The position numbers and the translations under genes are program-made. 64,000 bases of DNA from Coprinus comatus (Eukaryota > Basidiomycota > Agaricomycetes > Agaricales > Agaricaceae): the NCBI GenBank assembly GCA_034638255.1, contig JAWPGT010000013.1, positions 1-64,000 of the forward strand. The letters run 5' to 3'. This document shows positions 22,329-34,777 of this stretch, in pieces (positions within the stretch are counted from its first letter, which is position 1; each line of letters opens with the position of its first letter). The notes below the pieces were generated by a model. It had not been told where the DNA came from. It was given only the letters and a program-made list of their open reading frames with translations, and searched no databases.

Positions 22329-24636
22329 ATGGCGTCCTCTCAGACCTCTCTATCATCCAATACTAAGGCTATGTCCAAGAGCTCGTCCAAGGAGGAAGTC
22401 AAGGTGGACGACAAGCTCAACTATCCATATTCTGAAACGGAGCCGGCAAGGGATCGTAAATTTGAGCGGAGGACAATGTAATACCATGATTTTTTTTAAA
22501 TCTTATAACCACAATTCCTATGCTGATATGAATCACAAGGCTACATGTTGACCTCCGAGTCCTACCACTTCTTGCATTACTGTACGCATTCGCATTGATT
22601 GATAGGATAAATTTAGGAGCAGCATTTGTGGCCGGTATGGGTACTGACCTTGTTCGTCCAATCTATAATGTCTATTCAATATGTCTTCTTGATTCATTTA
22701 CCACTAGGCCCTTGATGTCGGTGCACGGTATAGCATTGCAACTTGCTTATATTTTCCTCCCTACATTTTATTGTGAGCATTTCATAGTGTCCCATCAAAC
22801 GTGTGGCTCAATGGTATTCGGTTATTCGATAGCCAACTTCCGGGGAATTTGGTTTTGCGAAGACTCGGCGTGAGGAACTGGATTACACTGACCGTTGCTG
22901 GGTGGGGAGCTGTTCAGCTAGGAATGGGCTTCGTGGATTCCTGGCAAGCACTGACTGTGACTCGGGCGTTACTGGGCGCATTCGAGGTCCGTACTGCTCG
23001 TCTGCATGCGCACGAGGACTAAGACCATTACATCACAGGCCGCCTTCTTTCCCGGCATGGTATTCCTCATCTCAACATGGCATGCATCCTTGCATTTTTG
23101 GGAAAGGGCATTGATCTCATGAACATTACAGGTACAGGCGCCATGAAGTTCAAAAGCGGTAGGCAATTCTCCGTGCATGAACGTTCCGTTCGGAAACTGA
23201 ATGGCATACCACAGATTAGCCGCATTTTACCTCATTTCCATTACCATGAGTGGTGTGAGCCCCATACTCGCATGGGCACTCAGCTTACTGGATGGCAGCA
23301 GGGGTATTGCCGGTTGGAGGTGGATCTTCGTATGTGATATCCACTTTACTATCGTACTTGTCTGAACCTTTCATCAGATAATCGAAGGTGCCATCACACT
23401 CTTCTTGGCTTTGCTCTGCTGGTTTGGGATTGCGGATTTCCCTCACAACAACAAATTCCTCTCTGCTGAACAGACTACACTGGTACTGAAGCGTATTGAC
23501 GAGGATCGCGGGGATGCAGTGCCCGATGAGTTGACAATGACGAAACTTTGGAAGTACCTCCGTGATTGGAAGTTGTGGGCATATGGTACGTTAAAGTGGC
23601 CTCTAAGCCGCAAATCCATTTAATTCTCATCTCCAGGTGTTATGTTTGTTTGTACCACACTACCTGCTTGTGAGTAATATGATTGGTGGTGACAGGTGAC
23701 TTTTGTATTAACTCGTTATTTCCACCAGATGCTCAGGCATACTTCATTTCTATTATTCTTAACGGCATGGGGTACGATCGAACCAAATCGCTACTTTTGG
23801 TACCTAATCCTTTTCCTCGCGTTTTTCATGTCCCTGATTCTCATATTTTTAGAGTGCACCTCCTTACGGTCCCCCGGTATGAAATTACCCGAAGCTACTA
23901 CGACTTGATATACTAACCCGAACACCATGTTGTTTACCTGGTTTAGATTCTGACCTGCATGCTTTTCTCTTGGCTTTCCGATAAATATAAGCACAGAAGC
24001 GGCTTTATAATCATACAAACTATTATTTGCCTCATTGGTCTAATTCTAACCGCGTTTGCTGAACAAGATGGAATCAGATATCTCGGTAATCGCTTTTCCC
24101 CCATGACCAACACCCTACTAATTGAGTCGGACACAAGGGACATTCCTGACAAATGCTGGAAACGTTGGAACAATTCCTGGAATTCTAGCTTGGGTATATC
24201 CTACTCATACACATCATATAACCATTCTGACTTGTCATTTTAGTCTTCAAATAATGTAGTTTCACATAGCAAGAGGTATGTCTAATATTTTGAAAAGCAG
24301 GTAGGCCTCCTCCTAATCATAAAACAGAACTGTGCAAAGTGCTATGACCGTTATGCTCGGTGGAATTGGAGGTATCTTGGCTAGTACCACATTCCGTACA
24401 CAAGATCGTCCACGATATTTGCCAGGTCAGTACACATTTTCATGTTTACCTTTAGAAACGACAACTTAAAACCTTTTCTCTCGCTAGGTCTCGCTGTATC
24501 TATTGGCTCTCAGCTTCTCCTTCTCGTAATGACGGTAATAATGTTGCTATATAATTACAGGATGAACCAAAGGTCTCGAGAAGGTAAACTTAAAGGCTCT
24601 ATTGAAGGACAACCAGGATTCTTCTACACACTGTAA
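22329..24636 (+). CDS. MFS transporter, Dal5/TNA1-type, copy 3
   Basis: About 16 exons give ~500 residues. The N-terminus is Ser/Lys-rich and hydrophilic (MASSQTSLSSNTKAMSKSSS), followed by VDLRVLPLLALLYAFALID (TM1) and RINLGAAFVAGMGTDL. Landmarks: LDVGARYSIATCLYFPPYIL, LRRLGVRNWITLTVAGWGAV, TRALLGAFE, AAFFPGMVFLISTW, YRRHEVQKR, loop DRGDAVPDELT, SAPPYGPP, FSWLSDKYKHRSGF, NNVVSHSKRTVQS and the ending GQPGFFYTL. It has one extra intron (after SHSKR, near 24275) not seen in copies 1 and 2. The intron at 23080-23131 starts with GC rather than GT; the sister genes use GT at this position, so GC-AG splicing is the simplest reading. Complete by inspection; substrate unknown. Confidence 0.87.
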
Positions 24637-27600
24637 TTTTAGTCTAGTGTTAATATGTGATACTAGTATCTTAATTATAATTCTATGATGGCAAGGACGC
24701 GCCGGCCGCCAGTGTCCTTTACTATGATTCAAAGTACATTGTAAACAGCGAGAAATAGCCACAAATCCGGGCTGGCGTTAGATATTAACGGAGTCTTAGA
24801 CGCCACTAATCAAAAACTTATATCCACTTCGCATTCCTAACTATTTCGAAGCAACGTTTATAGAGCTGAATAAGGCTAAGGTACTAAATTGGTTTATAAC
24901 TCATAACATATCCTGAAGTTCCTGAGTTGAAGTGCTAAACAGTGCATGCGTCTCTCGAGGAGAACTACGTGTGTTGGACGGGTTATGGAATAGACATGAT
25001 GGACATGATGTATGTTATATGGAAGAGTTGTCAAACAGTGTTATATTGTTGGATCATTACTGTCATGGTCCCTGATTCACACTATTCCTTGGGTAAAGGT
25101 AAATTGTATATTGACAACCTAATATACTAATACCTCCACCAACAACACGCGGTCGAATATTATTATCATATTATTTAATAGAGTCTTGAATTTTTTTTTT
25201 TTTTTTTACAAAATGAGATTGTATGATGAGGTATTCGTAACCCATGATCATAGCCTCCCCGATCAATTTTCCTTCTGGTCAGGCTTGGTACACCTGATAT
25301 ACGCTTGGAAGAAATTCTTAGTATACTTGATGATGATGTTAAATTGTTCCACCCCCAACAGCTTCTTTTTTCCTTAATGGTCTCGGACATCTCCCGTCTG
25401 TCGAAACCACCTGTGCTCAACACAAAACTACTGTTTATATATGGGCGAGTAACTTTTTAGTATTTTGCACAAATAAAATTTGTATTATTGAAAGATAATT
25501 GATAAAGACTCTTGGTTTATGATACGGATAAGAAACTTATATTTACCTTCGGCTTTTTGTTGATCAATAATTACCTCCCAGAGTTTTATATGTCCAAGCT
25601 TCTTCGAACGCTTGAGAGATGTTTCAAATCAGAATATATTTTTACCCCATACTTATATTTACATAGGACGTTTCGAGGGGACATAATATTCATAGACCAG
25701 TACAAGGTTAGGACGCAATTTGTGAAATTGCGAATCATTAAAAAGATTCGGAGATGTAATGTTTCAACCGATGTTATCGGAAACTATTGGAGGTAACCGG
25801 TATTGAGTTATATGAAAGGATTTTTTATGAAAAGGCTTAAGGACACCACCGTGGGCGCTTCGAAAGATGGTGGCGGTATATTTCGTATACCTTAGGTACA
25901 CATCGTGTGTAATCAATCGGATCTTTGATGATGTTTGAAGATGAGAAAATGATCGTCATTGAAACGGTAATGAAAGTAATAAAATTATTTAAAGTTAAAA
26001 CTCGCACACTATCGTGGTGTCAATGGGGAAAGTTGTTTCTTTTTTTGAGTTTTTCGATCAATATCAATGAAACCACTACTTAAAATTAAATTCTTGAATA
26101 CATATATGCTGTCACCATGTCAATCGACTTATGACATGTTCAAGTGGGACCGATTCATTCTTAAAACCATTCATAAGGTTGTCGTTTTTCTTTCGTAAAC
26201 CGTGACAACAGCACATTAGGGGGCTGGTGTTTGCGTGATTGCGCAACTAAGGCAATCCCAAATATTCAGTTAAAACGTTCGGGGCACGCCTACAGGGCCA
26301 TAACGAAGTTAGTAGTTGGTAATAATTAGCATCATCATCACCCACCGCTGGACATTGGGTTCAATCAATAACACGAAACCGACAGCTTGATATGTCAAAG
26401 ATAGCGGCTTTAAGCAGCCACATTGAACTATAAAGAGGTAGATATTTACAGTTAATAGATACTAAGTATTACTGGTATTCTTACGCTAACTACCACGCTA
26501 ACTCGTTGATACATACCGTCACTAGTACCACTATGGTACCTCAAGACGCCAGTCTTATTTGTAGTTCTCACTAGTAGTTTACCTATTACTATCAAAAGCA
26601 TAGATTCAACTAGTGGGTTCTGGCATGGTCACCTCCTGACTCATCGAGAGGAGTCGAGGAGTACTCAGCTCTCAGGTTATAAGGTGCTACCATGTTTGGC
26701 AGTGGGCACAGTCAAAACCCCGCAAGTCACATAATGAAGCCTAATAATAACTCTAAGGTAAAAAGTCTACCTGTAGAGGGAAAGAGAAACTAGTTTATCA
26801 CTTGGCCCCCTGGGAGCCCAGGAGCTCTGGTTTTCTCCCTAGCACGATATACATGCTCTCGAGGATTTCTAAAATAACAAAACTTGATTACACCGTGCGA
26901 TGATTATAAAGGGCTCTCACCCTTTCGGGCCTCGGGGTATAGTATGTACAAGAAGCTGAGGCCAAGACTCATTAAAGCTCATTATACTGTTACAATCATT
27001 CTCGTTTTTAAAACTTTATGTAATAAAGGGTACTTACTATATAGCAATGAGTTGAGTGGTGATTGGTTGTAACAGAACTCACGGCGATTAACCGACCGAC
27101 ACGCATATATTCATGTTTTCATACCTACAAAGCTACAGAATAGCAATAGTGTTACAGTGACCAGCGGGTTACCAGTGGAGCCTGACTCCAACACTTGAAC
27201 GTTTGAACAAGCCTGTGAATGGTGGCATGTGTTAAGTTTTCCTGGGACCGTATTGAACTCAGTATTTAACTAGAATCAGTTACTTATATCAAACTGACTG
27301 AATCAAATGACTTGTCTTGAATGGAGCACATGCTTGTATTTCAGTGAGTAGTAGGATAGCTGACTACTACTTAACAAGGGGGAAAAAACTTTGGGTCTTG
27401 GCATTTGGGTGGTAGAAACCTTTTCATCAGAAGTTGGAGGAGATGGCGGGCCGGGGACCGGAAGACTCGGGAGAGCCGGGCTCCCTCTGAAGATTTGAGA
27501 CTCTCCGCTTCTCTATGAGGTCGGAGAAATATCGTCGATATAACATGGAAGCGCTACTTACTCCGACGTCACACCAGAGAACCTAATTTTCTACTCCAGT

Positions 27601-29749
27601 TAGTCACACTAAAAAAAAGCTTATTATACGTTCTAATTACTTGTTTGAGTATCAAATTCTCCAGATCAGCTAAAGCTGCCAATTTGCAGACTCAATGTCA
27701 CTGCTCGATGGAATCACGTCAATGGATTATGGTCCGGCGGATGAAATTTGTGTGAGAGGATTGGAACTATGTAGGGTGGATTAATCCGAGTTTTATACTT
27801 CGCCTTCCTCTCTATTCGATGGTAATGCTCCTTGTGATACTATGTAGTAACACTTAGATCAGTATGTTAGAGTAGTAGAATAATTTGTAGTAGACATTTC
27901 CTTGAGTTGTTATCGATGTAATGTTAGTCAGTCTATACCCCGAGTGTGAAGGAAATTGACTCTGCAGATCCTCACGCTTTCAAGAATCCGGATCCGGTCT
28001 TTGCAATTTCTTATCACCGTGCTTATTTCTATTTGAAGCCTGCATAATTAAATTCAATTGGGATTGGAATTGGAATTACACATACTAAACGGATGGTAAC
28101 AAAATTTCGTAAACCTCATGCTCATGCACATGGTATCCCTATGGTATCTAGTGACTCCAGCTTCTTCCACCTCCAACCGTACACCCCGGCCAAAATAATT
28201 ATACACACATTTGTAGGCCGATTCGGAGGTTGAATCATCTGATCATAGTCATGAATGCGCAATCCATTGTCAATCATTACAGTGGAATGGAAAAATAAAG
28301 GAAATGGTTCGGGGATAATCCGAGGGACGTTTTGGAAGTCGGAGTTTGGTGGAAGCAATTAGACTCAAAGTTCTTTTCTGAAAATCTATCAACCCATATA
28401 GGAACAGAATTGTTCTTGTTAGATTTTCTAACATGGTATACTTGAAGTATGACTTCGTTAGCCACGAGTACGATTTCTGTGAACAGTGTGCTCGAAATGT
28501 TACAACCATGCTTTAGAGTTTCCTGAAACCAACATTTTTATCTCACACACCACCCACTATTATTTTGAGTTCCACGTCGATTTGATCTGATTGACTCCCT
28601 TCAGACTTCCTCCCTTGCTACCTTTGTCACTTTTATGATAGAGACTCTTTTTTTGTATCTAGTGATTCTTCTTCTTCTTCTTCCTTATTTTCGGTCTCGG
28701 TACGTATATTATTTTAGGCACAAAAAAGAAGGGTGGAGTTTACTACGGCTCGCTGAGGAATATCCTCGCCCTTAAATTACATCTTAACATGAGACATGAG
28801 TAGAGATGTACTTTTTTTGCATACGTCCGGTTGATTGGAACGGTAACATGAGCCTGAGGGGGTCATGATATAGGCGGTGGGTTCAAGGTGGGTTTTCAAG
28901 GTGTGGGGAGGTGAGACCCTTATCGGGAGTCTGAACGTTTTGAATAAATGCGGGGTAAGAACCTGCCCTGCCCGGAAAAAGTGCTCGTGTTCATTACGTT
29001 TACGTATTTCAGCTATGTTTGAAAGAGGGTACGGATAAATAGAACTAACATTCGCCGATCGAGGTACATATTTTTTTTTGGTGGAAGAAAGGTTTGATGG
29101 TGATTTTGGGAAGATTTGAAATTTCCCCGCATTAATGCTTGGTAACGCGAAAAACAAATTCCGAATAAGTAGGACCCGGAATTGTATATTCAATTGTGGC
29201 TTGGGATAATGCTTGTGAAGTTGAAAACATTATCTACTGGAACCCAGTGTAGTTATCGGAACAGATTGGGAACTTTGAAACTGAAAGAGAGAAGGTGGTG
29301 CGGCTTTCGTTTAGCTAACTCCGAATTCAAGAAAGTAGGATAACAGATGCGGGGTAGGCTTGATGGGCCGGGTAATAATCGAGATGCTTTGACGGGTCAT
29401 ATGTCGATCGCTGGATATGTAGTTCTGGGACAGATGAGCAGTTTTTGGAAGATGATTACTATCATCTAATGTAGGAATTGTACAGGCATGGTTTGCTAGA
29501 TTAAAGGTTAAGGATCGCACAGTAGCCGAGGGTAGGTAGACTGTGTATGTGCCTAAGACCCTGGTCCAATGTCGAGCAAGCCTCGGACAAGGTAGAGAGG
29601 GATGACATCAGGTGTGTCCGAGGATCGTAGCACGTGCAGCGCGGGGTATCTGAGGGGCGGGGGGCTATTGACCGGATTTGGGAGGGTGGTCGGACGGTAG
29701 TCGGAGGAGAGTGACAAGTGTGACAAAAAGTTCTTATAACCATACCGCC
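24637..29749. other. 5.1-kb region without a recognisable gene
   Basis: All open frames are short and lack spliced continuity or motifs. There is a T17 tract at 25192-25208 and a 9-bp inverted repeat (CTGTTACAA at 26987 / TTGTAACAG at 27067) bounding 89 bp. The last 500 bp should hold the bZIP promoter. It may contain decayed transposon sequence, but I cannot identify any element by eye. Confidence 0.45.
29603..29636. promoter_or_regulatory. CRE-like and E-box/CACGTG words upstream of the bZIP gene
   Basis: TGACATCA (one mismatch from the CRE TGACGTCA) at 29603-29610 and a perfect CACGTG at 29631-29636 sit 115-150 bp before the start. CRE-type sites bind bZIP dimers and CACGTG binds bHLH or some bZIP factors. 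Autoregulation is only a possibility. Confidence 0.35.
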
Positions 29750-31427
29750 ATGGCATATTCCCAACTGACCCAGCTTTCCCTCCCCCTCTCTCAGGTCATT
29801 GCAAACGACGCACCCATCCTCTCACCCCTCTCGCCAGTAATGTCTGACTCCCAATGGGACGACAGCAACTTTCCCTTCTACTCCCATATCCCTTCCCCCC
29901 TCTCTCTCTCCTCTGCCTCTTCCCCCATCCAACACCAGACCATCCTCAAGTCGCGTTTGACCCCAGACTCCCATGCCTGCGTACCCACTCACCAGCTCTT
30001 CGACCTAAAGTCTCCTCCTTCTCCATCCCCCTCTCTCCCCTCTACCACCCGAACTACCTCCGTGCCTCCTAACTCGCAGCATTCGGCCTCTAGTCACAAG
30101 CGTTCTGCAAGTCCTGACCCTCCGTCAAATAAGAAGCCCCGTGCCCAGGGAGAACGCATATCTTCCAAAGATTTCGTGCCTCCAGACGTTTCCGGCCTTA
30201 CAAAGCGCGAAGCACGTCTCGTCAAGAACCGCGCTGCTGCCTTCCTCAGCAGGCAACGCAAACGCGAGGAGTTTGAGCTAATGGAAAAGTACGGTTGTCT
30301 TCCTCGTGCTCTCTGCGCTTCTCATTAATATATTATATCTAGGCGTGTTACAGACCTGGAAAAAGAGAACGCCCGGCTTCTCACGCTCACTCAGGGCAAT
30401 GCTGATACCTCTCTCGTATCAGAGGTTGAACAACTCAAAGCAGAGCTTGCTGCTGCAAGGGATCGTGAGCGTGAGCTTAGCGCCCAGTTAGCTAGTCGTA
30501 CTGCCTCTTCTCAACAAGAGGCACCTGTCAAAATCGAAGCTTCTGACAGCAACTTTTCACTTTCCTCAAATGCGCGCTCCTCAACCGTGTCTTCTTCGAA
30601 CAAGACTGGTGCCAGTATCGGCCTGATGGTAAGTCTAATTTAGCTTCTATCATATCTATTTACCTCAACAGTAATCAATAGGTTCTCTTGTGTGCATTAC
30701 CCTCTTTACTTTCTATGCCTATGCAATCGGCCTCAACCAGTTTCACAATTCCGACTCCTCTTCCCCCAACCACCTCCTTTGATTTGAACAATTATCTCCC
30801 AAATGATTATGATTGGTCACGGTCTAGTGCATCAATCATGGATCTTGACATTGATGATCAACATCGGAAACTCTCCACAGCCCCTACAGTTCGCAAATTA
30901 GAATTCTCCTCCGATGCCGATGCTGAGGATGTTGGCGCTCTTGGTAACCTAGATATCTCCTTCGACACAACTCCTGCAGATGGTAAAATTCGAGTGCGGA
31001 TCCACCCGTCCTCTTCGGTCTCTTCACGGGCAACCTCGCCGGGTGCTTCATCAACCTCTTCTACCTGGGAACTCGATGCCATTCGTACTGATGGTTCATC
31101 TGCTGCACCTTCGCCATCTTCTCTTCATCATTGTCTAATGCTATCTCCCCCACTCTTAATTCCGACCCGTTTTTCGGTGTTGGCTCTGCTGATTTTGGAT
31201 CTGGGTTGGACGGCAATCTTGAAATGTTTTATGGTAATTCTCAGCTTGACGATCTATGCAACCTCGGCTACCCGCTACAATCTGATGCAAGCATGGGCTT
31301 CGGATTTGGAGGCAACGAGTTCACAATAAACGACCAAGCTCAAAAACGACGGGTTCGCATCTCGCTGAAGAGCATGCCACAATCAGGTGGCGCCGAAGGC
31401 GGCGAATGGGAAGTTCAAGTTTGTTAG
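29750..31427 (+). CDS. bZIP transcription factor with post-zipper hydrophobic segment (ATF6-like layout), apparent frameshift
   Basis: The N-terminus is a Ser/Pro-rich activation-type region (~140 residues) opening MAYSQLTQLSLPLSQV. The basic region KREARLVKNRAAAFLSRQRK has the N-x-x-A-A-x-x-S-R core and runs into a zipper across an intron at ~30288-30342 (VTDLEKENARLL..., VEQLKAELAAARD). After ~45 Ser-rich residues comes the segment SIGLM/VLLCALPSLLSMP, split by an intron ending at 30680, long enough for one membrane pass. The C-terminal part is Ser-rich and ends RRVRISLKSMPQ...GGEWEVQVC. Between ~31093 and ~31130 the reading frame shifts by one missing base: both sides are clearly coding but no GT..AG intron joins them. 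The ATF6/CREB3 comparison rests on layout, not on alignment. By that analogy it could be an ER-tethered stress factor. Confidence 0.8.
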
Positions 31428-34400
31428 GCTACTTCATAACCAATGGACCTCATTTTCTATATTCTCTCTTTCGACCTTTTTCGCTCTCATAACATAATAA
31501 CCCATCTAGTCTTCCGTCATACTTATCACAGCGATACTTCGAAATTCCAAAGCTGTATTCGGCTTGTCTTCGCATCATGTATTATCTATATCCTTACGCA
31601 TACCCCCCTCATCTTCTCGAAGCAAAAGTATAGGAAGCCAAGCCCCTTTTCCTTATCATCCCTTTTATGCTTTATCCTTCTCGCGTTGCTTTTATTCGAA
31701 ATTCGGATTGTGAAGGTTCACATTCCGCTCCTTAGTCCTTTTTTTGATACCTACCTAACTGTCCTATGCAACATCGTTCGTATTATAAGCACATAACATA
31801 CATATATCTATATCATATACCCTACTCTACTCGCTCTCTTTTTTGATGTTAGCTTTCTAGTGATTTTTTTCTTGGCTTCATGATCCCGGATATGTTTATG
31901 TTTTAGAAAAATGATTTGGGCCTTCGGAATTAAAATTTTTCTTTTGTTCGAGTTTTTGATTGAGCAGCATGGTTTTGCCATAATAATGGTGTATGTGAAG
32001 GTGGAGATGTTACAATGATTCATTGTGATATCGAAACAGTTGGGGGGACGGTAACATGTTACATGATACGATATATCCATCCTCTCCTATGCGACGGTAA
32101 AAAAAAATTGTTACAATTGATATTGATATTTTGATGAACAGATGTTGATCATGCTTGAGATTCTTCTTTTTGATAATTGTCACACTGTGCCGTCGTGTAA
32201 TGTGGGACACTTAACGAATGTTTCTGTTCTGAGGGCTTCGCGGTTCCTTGCTGCGCTTCCAGCCTTGTGAGTCGGTTATAGATGTAGATGGTTTGCGGGG
32301 TCGCTTGAGGACATTTTCTTCTCTTATATATTACCCCTGGGATATGGGTGTGTCAGGCTACGGCATGGGAGTTTGATTTTGATAAAAAAAAATAACACAC
32401 AGACAAAGGAGGTTTTTAGGGTGTAAAAACCGGTTTTTGTTTTGTTGGGTTCCTTAGTTTCAAGCGTTATTTGGAATGGTGATTATGATTTGGTGATTTG
32501 GTAACCATATGATAACACCCCTCTTAATTTCTAATCTTTGAGGTAGCCGTGTGCAGCGTACACTGAGTTTCCTTCCAATTGATTTTTCGATTTTGGAATA
32601 ATCTGGAATAATCGTAATTTAAATGTGACACACTGGCAACCTTGGATGGGCGTTGGTATCGGTTACGGGATTCGGGCGGCTTATCAATATGTCATATCTT
32701 TGTTACTTGTGCTACTTGCGCTTGTGCCTGCACTAACACGCGCTGCCACGCGTGCGTCCTCTGTGAAAATTATGTGTACATACTGTCAACCGTACTAATT
32801 TACACTTGGGTGAGAGTTTTATGATTATTTTTGCGAGTGTGACACTGACTAGTACTGATTGCTATGGACCTGGACTGATGGTTACTTAGGCGAGAGATAT
32901 AAATACCAGTGTAGCCTGAGAATATATGCATAATAGTATGTATATGTAGTGTGAGACCGAGGGGGAGACTGTATGTGAGTTATATGATCAATACCTGACA
33001 CCTGTGTACTCTTATTATAATAGATGCACATGAGCGCAGAACGTAAAACTGTTACATATTGTCAATGTATAGCATAGTATACGGTAGGTGGTATGGGCGG
33101 GAAAGTAAGCTTAAGTAGTTTTCTCATGCTTAAGATTATTAGACAGATGGTCGTGATTTTAAGGTACAGCTACAGTACAACCATAAGTTTTATAAGTTTG
33201 GGCGTTGTCGTGAACTCATTACCGTATTCTAGATTTAATATTGGATGGCTGAAGACAGTCATGACACCAGTCATAAGTATGTAAAATGCCATATGAAGTT
33301 TAAGTTTAACCAATTTATCAAGGTATTTTGAGTGTGTGAGTATGAAAACACGAAGGTTGAACCGGTGACAGGGTGGTGGATTCAAGTCATGTTATCCCTG
33401 TGAAGTATCTGATTACCCGACCTTGAACCTGTTTGACACTATCGGCGAATATGGGGTGAGAGGTAAAGATGAAAGTACTAATATAAGTATAAATGCCTTT
33501 ATTCGAGTCTCTCGCCTGGCATTACGACCCCCCTGGACCCTCCAACACATTTATTGTATGCAAGTACATCATGCATTTTACTCTGGCTATTTTTTTCGGT
33601 TTCTCTCTTGTATGAAAGAGATCATGGGATGGTTGTCCCTGTTCCTGGCTTCCCCACAGGTTAATTTTAGTTTCTCGGGTTTCGGGTGTTTTATATTGTT
33701 CCATAATGTTCACATATGTATGCAGACGAGATGTGGGCTAGTGTGGGGGACCTGAGGACAAGAGGTACGCTTTTATTGATGGTTTAGTTAGAGAGCCGCT
33801 GTGATCCATGTGGGCTCCTAAACGAGAAGACAAGAGCATAGTCTGATTAGTCAATTATTACTTATCGATGTTTCTACGGTTTGATACTTGGGTGAATGGT
33901 GAGTGCGTAGTGTATAGGGGATATATAGAGTTAGATTGACAAGTGGTACGCGGGTCCTCGATCACAGATAGAAGTTCAACCGGTACTTAGCAATGATTAG
34001 TACTTGTTAATAATACCTATAAATAAGTTGGATAACTGGATTTTCTGCTCAAGATCCGATTGTGTGCTTGGGGTGGATGAGATGCAGAGAAACTCGAAGC
34101 TTGAAGCTTGAGGACGCTACGATTTGAGGATCAAGTTCAAAAGATGAACAGGTGTCTTTTTTGATCCGTTTTACATTACAAAGGGTTCAACTTGATCACA
34201 ATGATGACGTACAATGGTTTTCTATGCGCGCCAAATACACGCTCATTACTATTAAACCGTGAAGTAAGCACTGTGGCTGGACCGGGGCTCCCTACCTCGC
34301 AGTTTTACCTGGAGAATACGAATTCCGACGAGCCACGTGCGTGAAATAGATATGCGGGAAGTGTTGCCGAAATCCGGTTTTAGAACCGCATCGTCGAACT

Positions 34401-34777
34401 TTCGAAGAGGGAGGGTCACATGTATAGCACGGATCCCAGTACGAGTCCATTACTATCCTTGAAGCTTTGACATGGTTTGCATATGGACTTTTCAATTCCG
34501 AAGAATTTTACTTACCTCGCTCTAAGGAGGACTATAGCGCGAGTTACGACTATCGATATACAGACACTAATTCAATTGCACTCTGTCACCAGCGAACGTT
34601 CAATGTGCTCCGGTCACCTGTTTCTTCTCTGGGCCTGCGAGAACCACGCGTTGTGGAAAAATAAAGGCCTCAGGTCTTAAAGAATAGATGTGACTTGCTG
34701 ACTCAAAATAGTTTTTCAGAAGCATATATACTTGACCGGGACCTTCGGACCTTGCCTTTTACTGTTCACACTCAATT
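31428..34777. other. 3.3-kb spacer without a recognisable gene
   Basis: The first ~300 bp are likely the bZIP 3' untranslated region. Short open frames occur on both strands but none shows a motif or plausible splicing. Several poly-A/T tracts are present, for example near 32100 and 32385. Confidence 0.45.

Noticed and set aside
26987..27075. 9-bp inverted repeat (CTGTTACAA / TTGTAACAG) bounding 89 bp, like a tiny MITE
   Set aside because: Too short, no clear target-site duplication, and a 9-bp match is expected by chance in a 5-kb gap.
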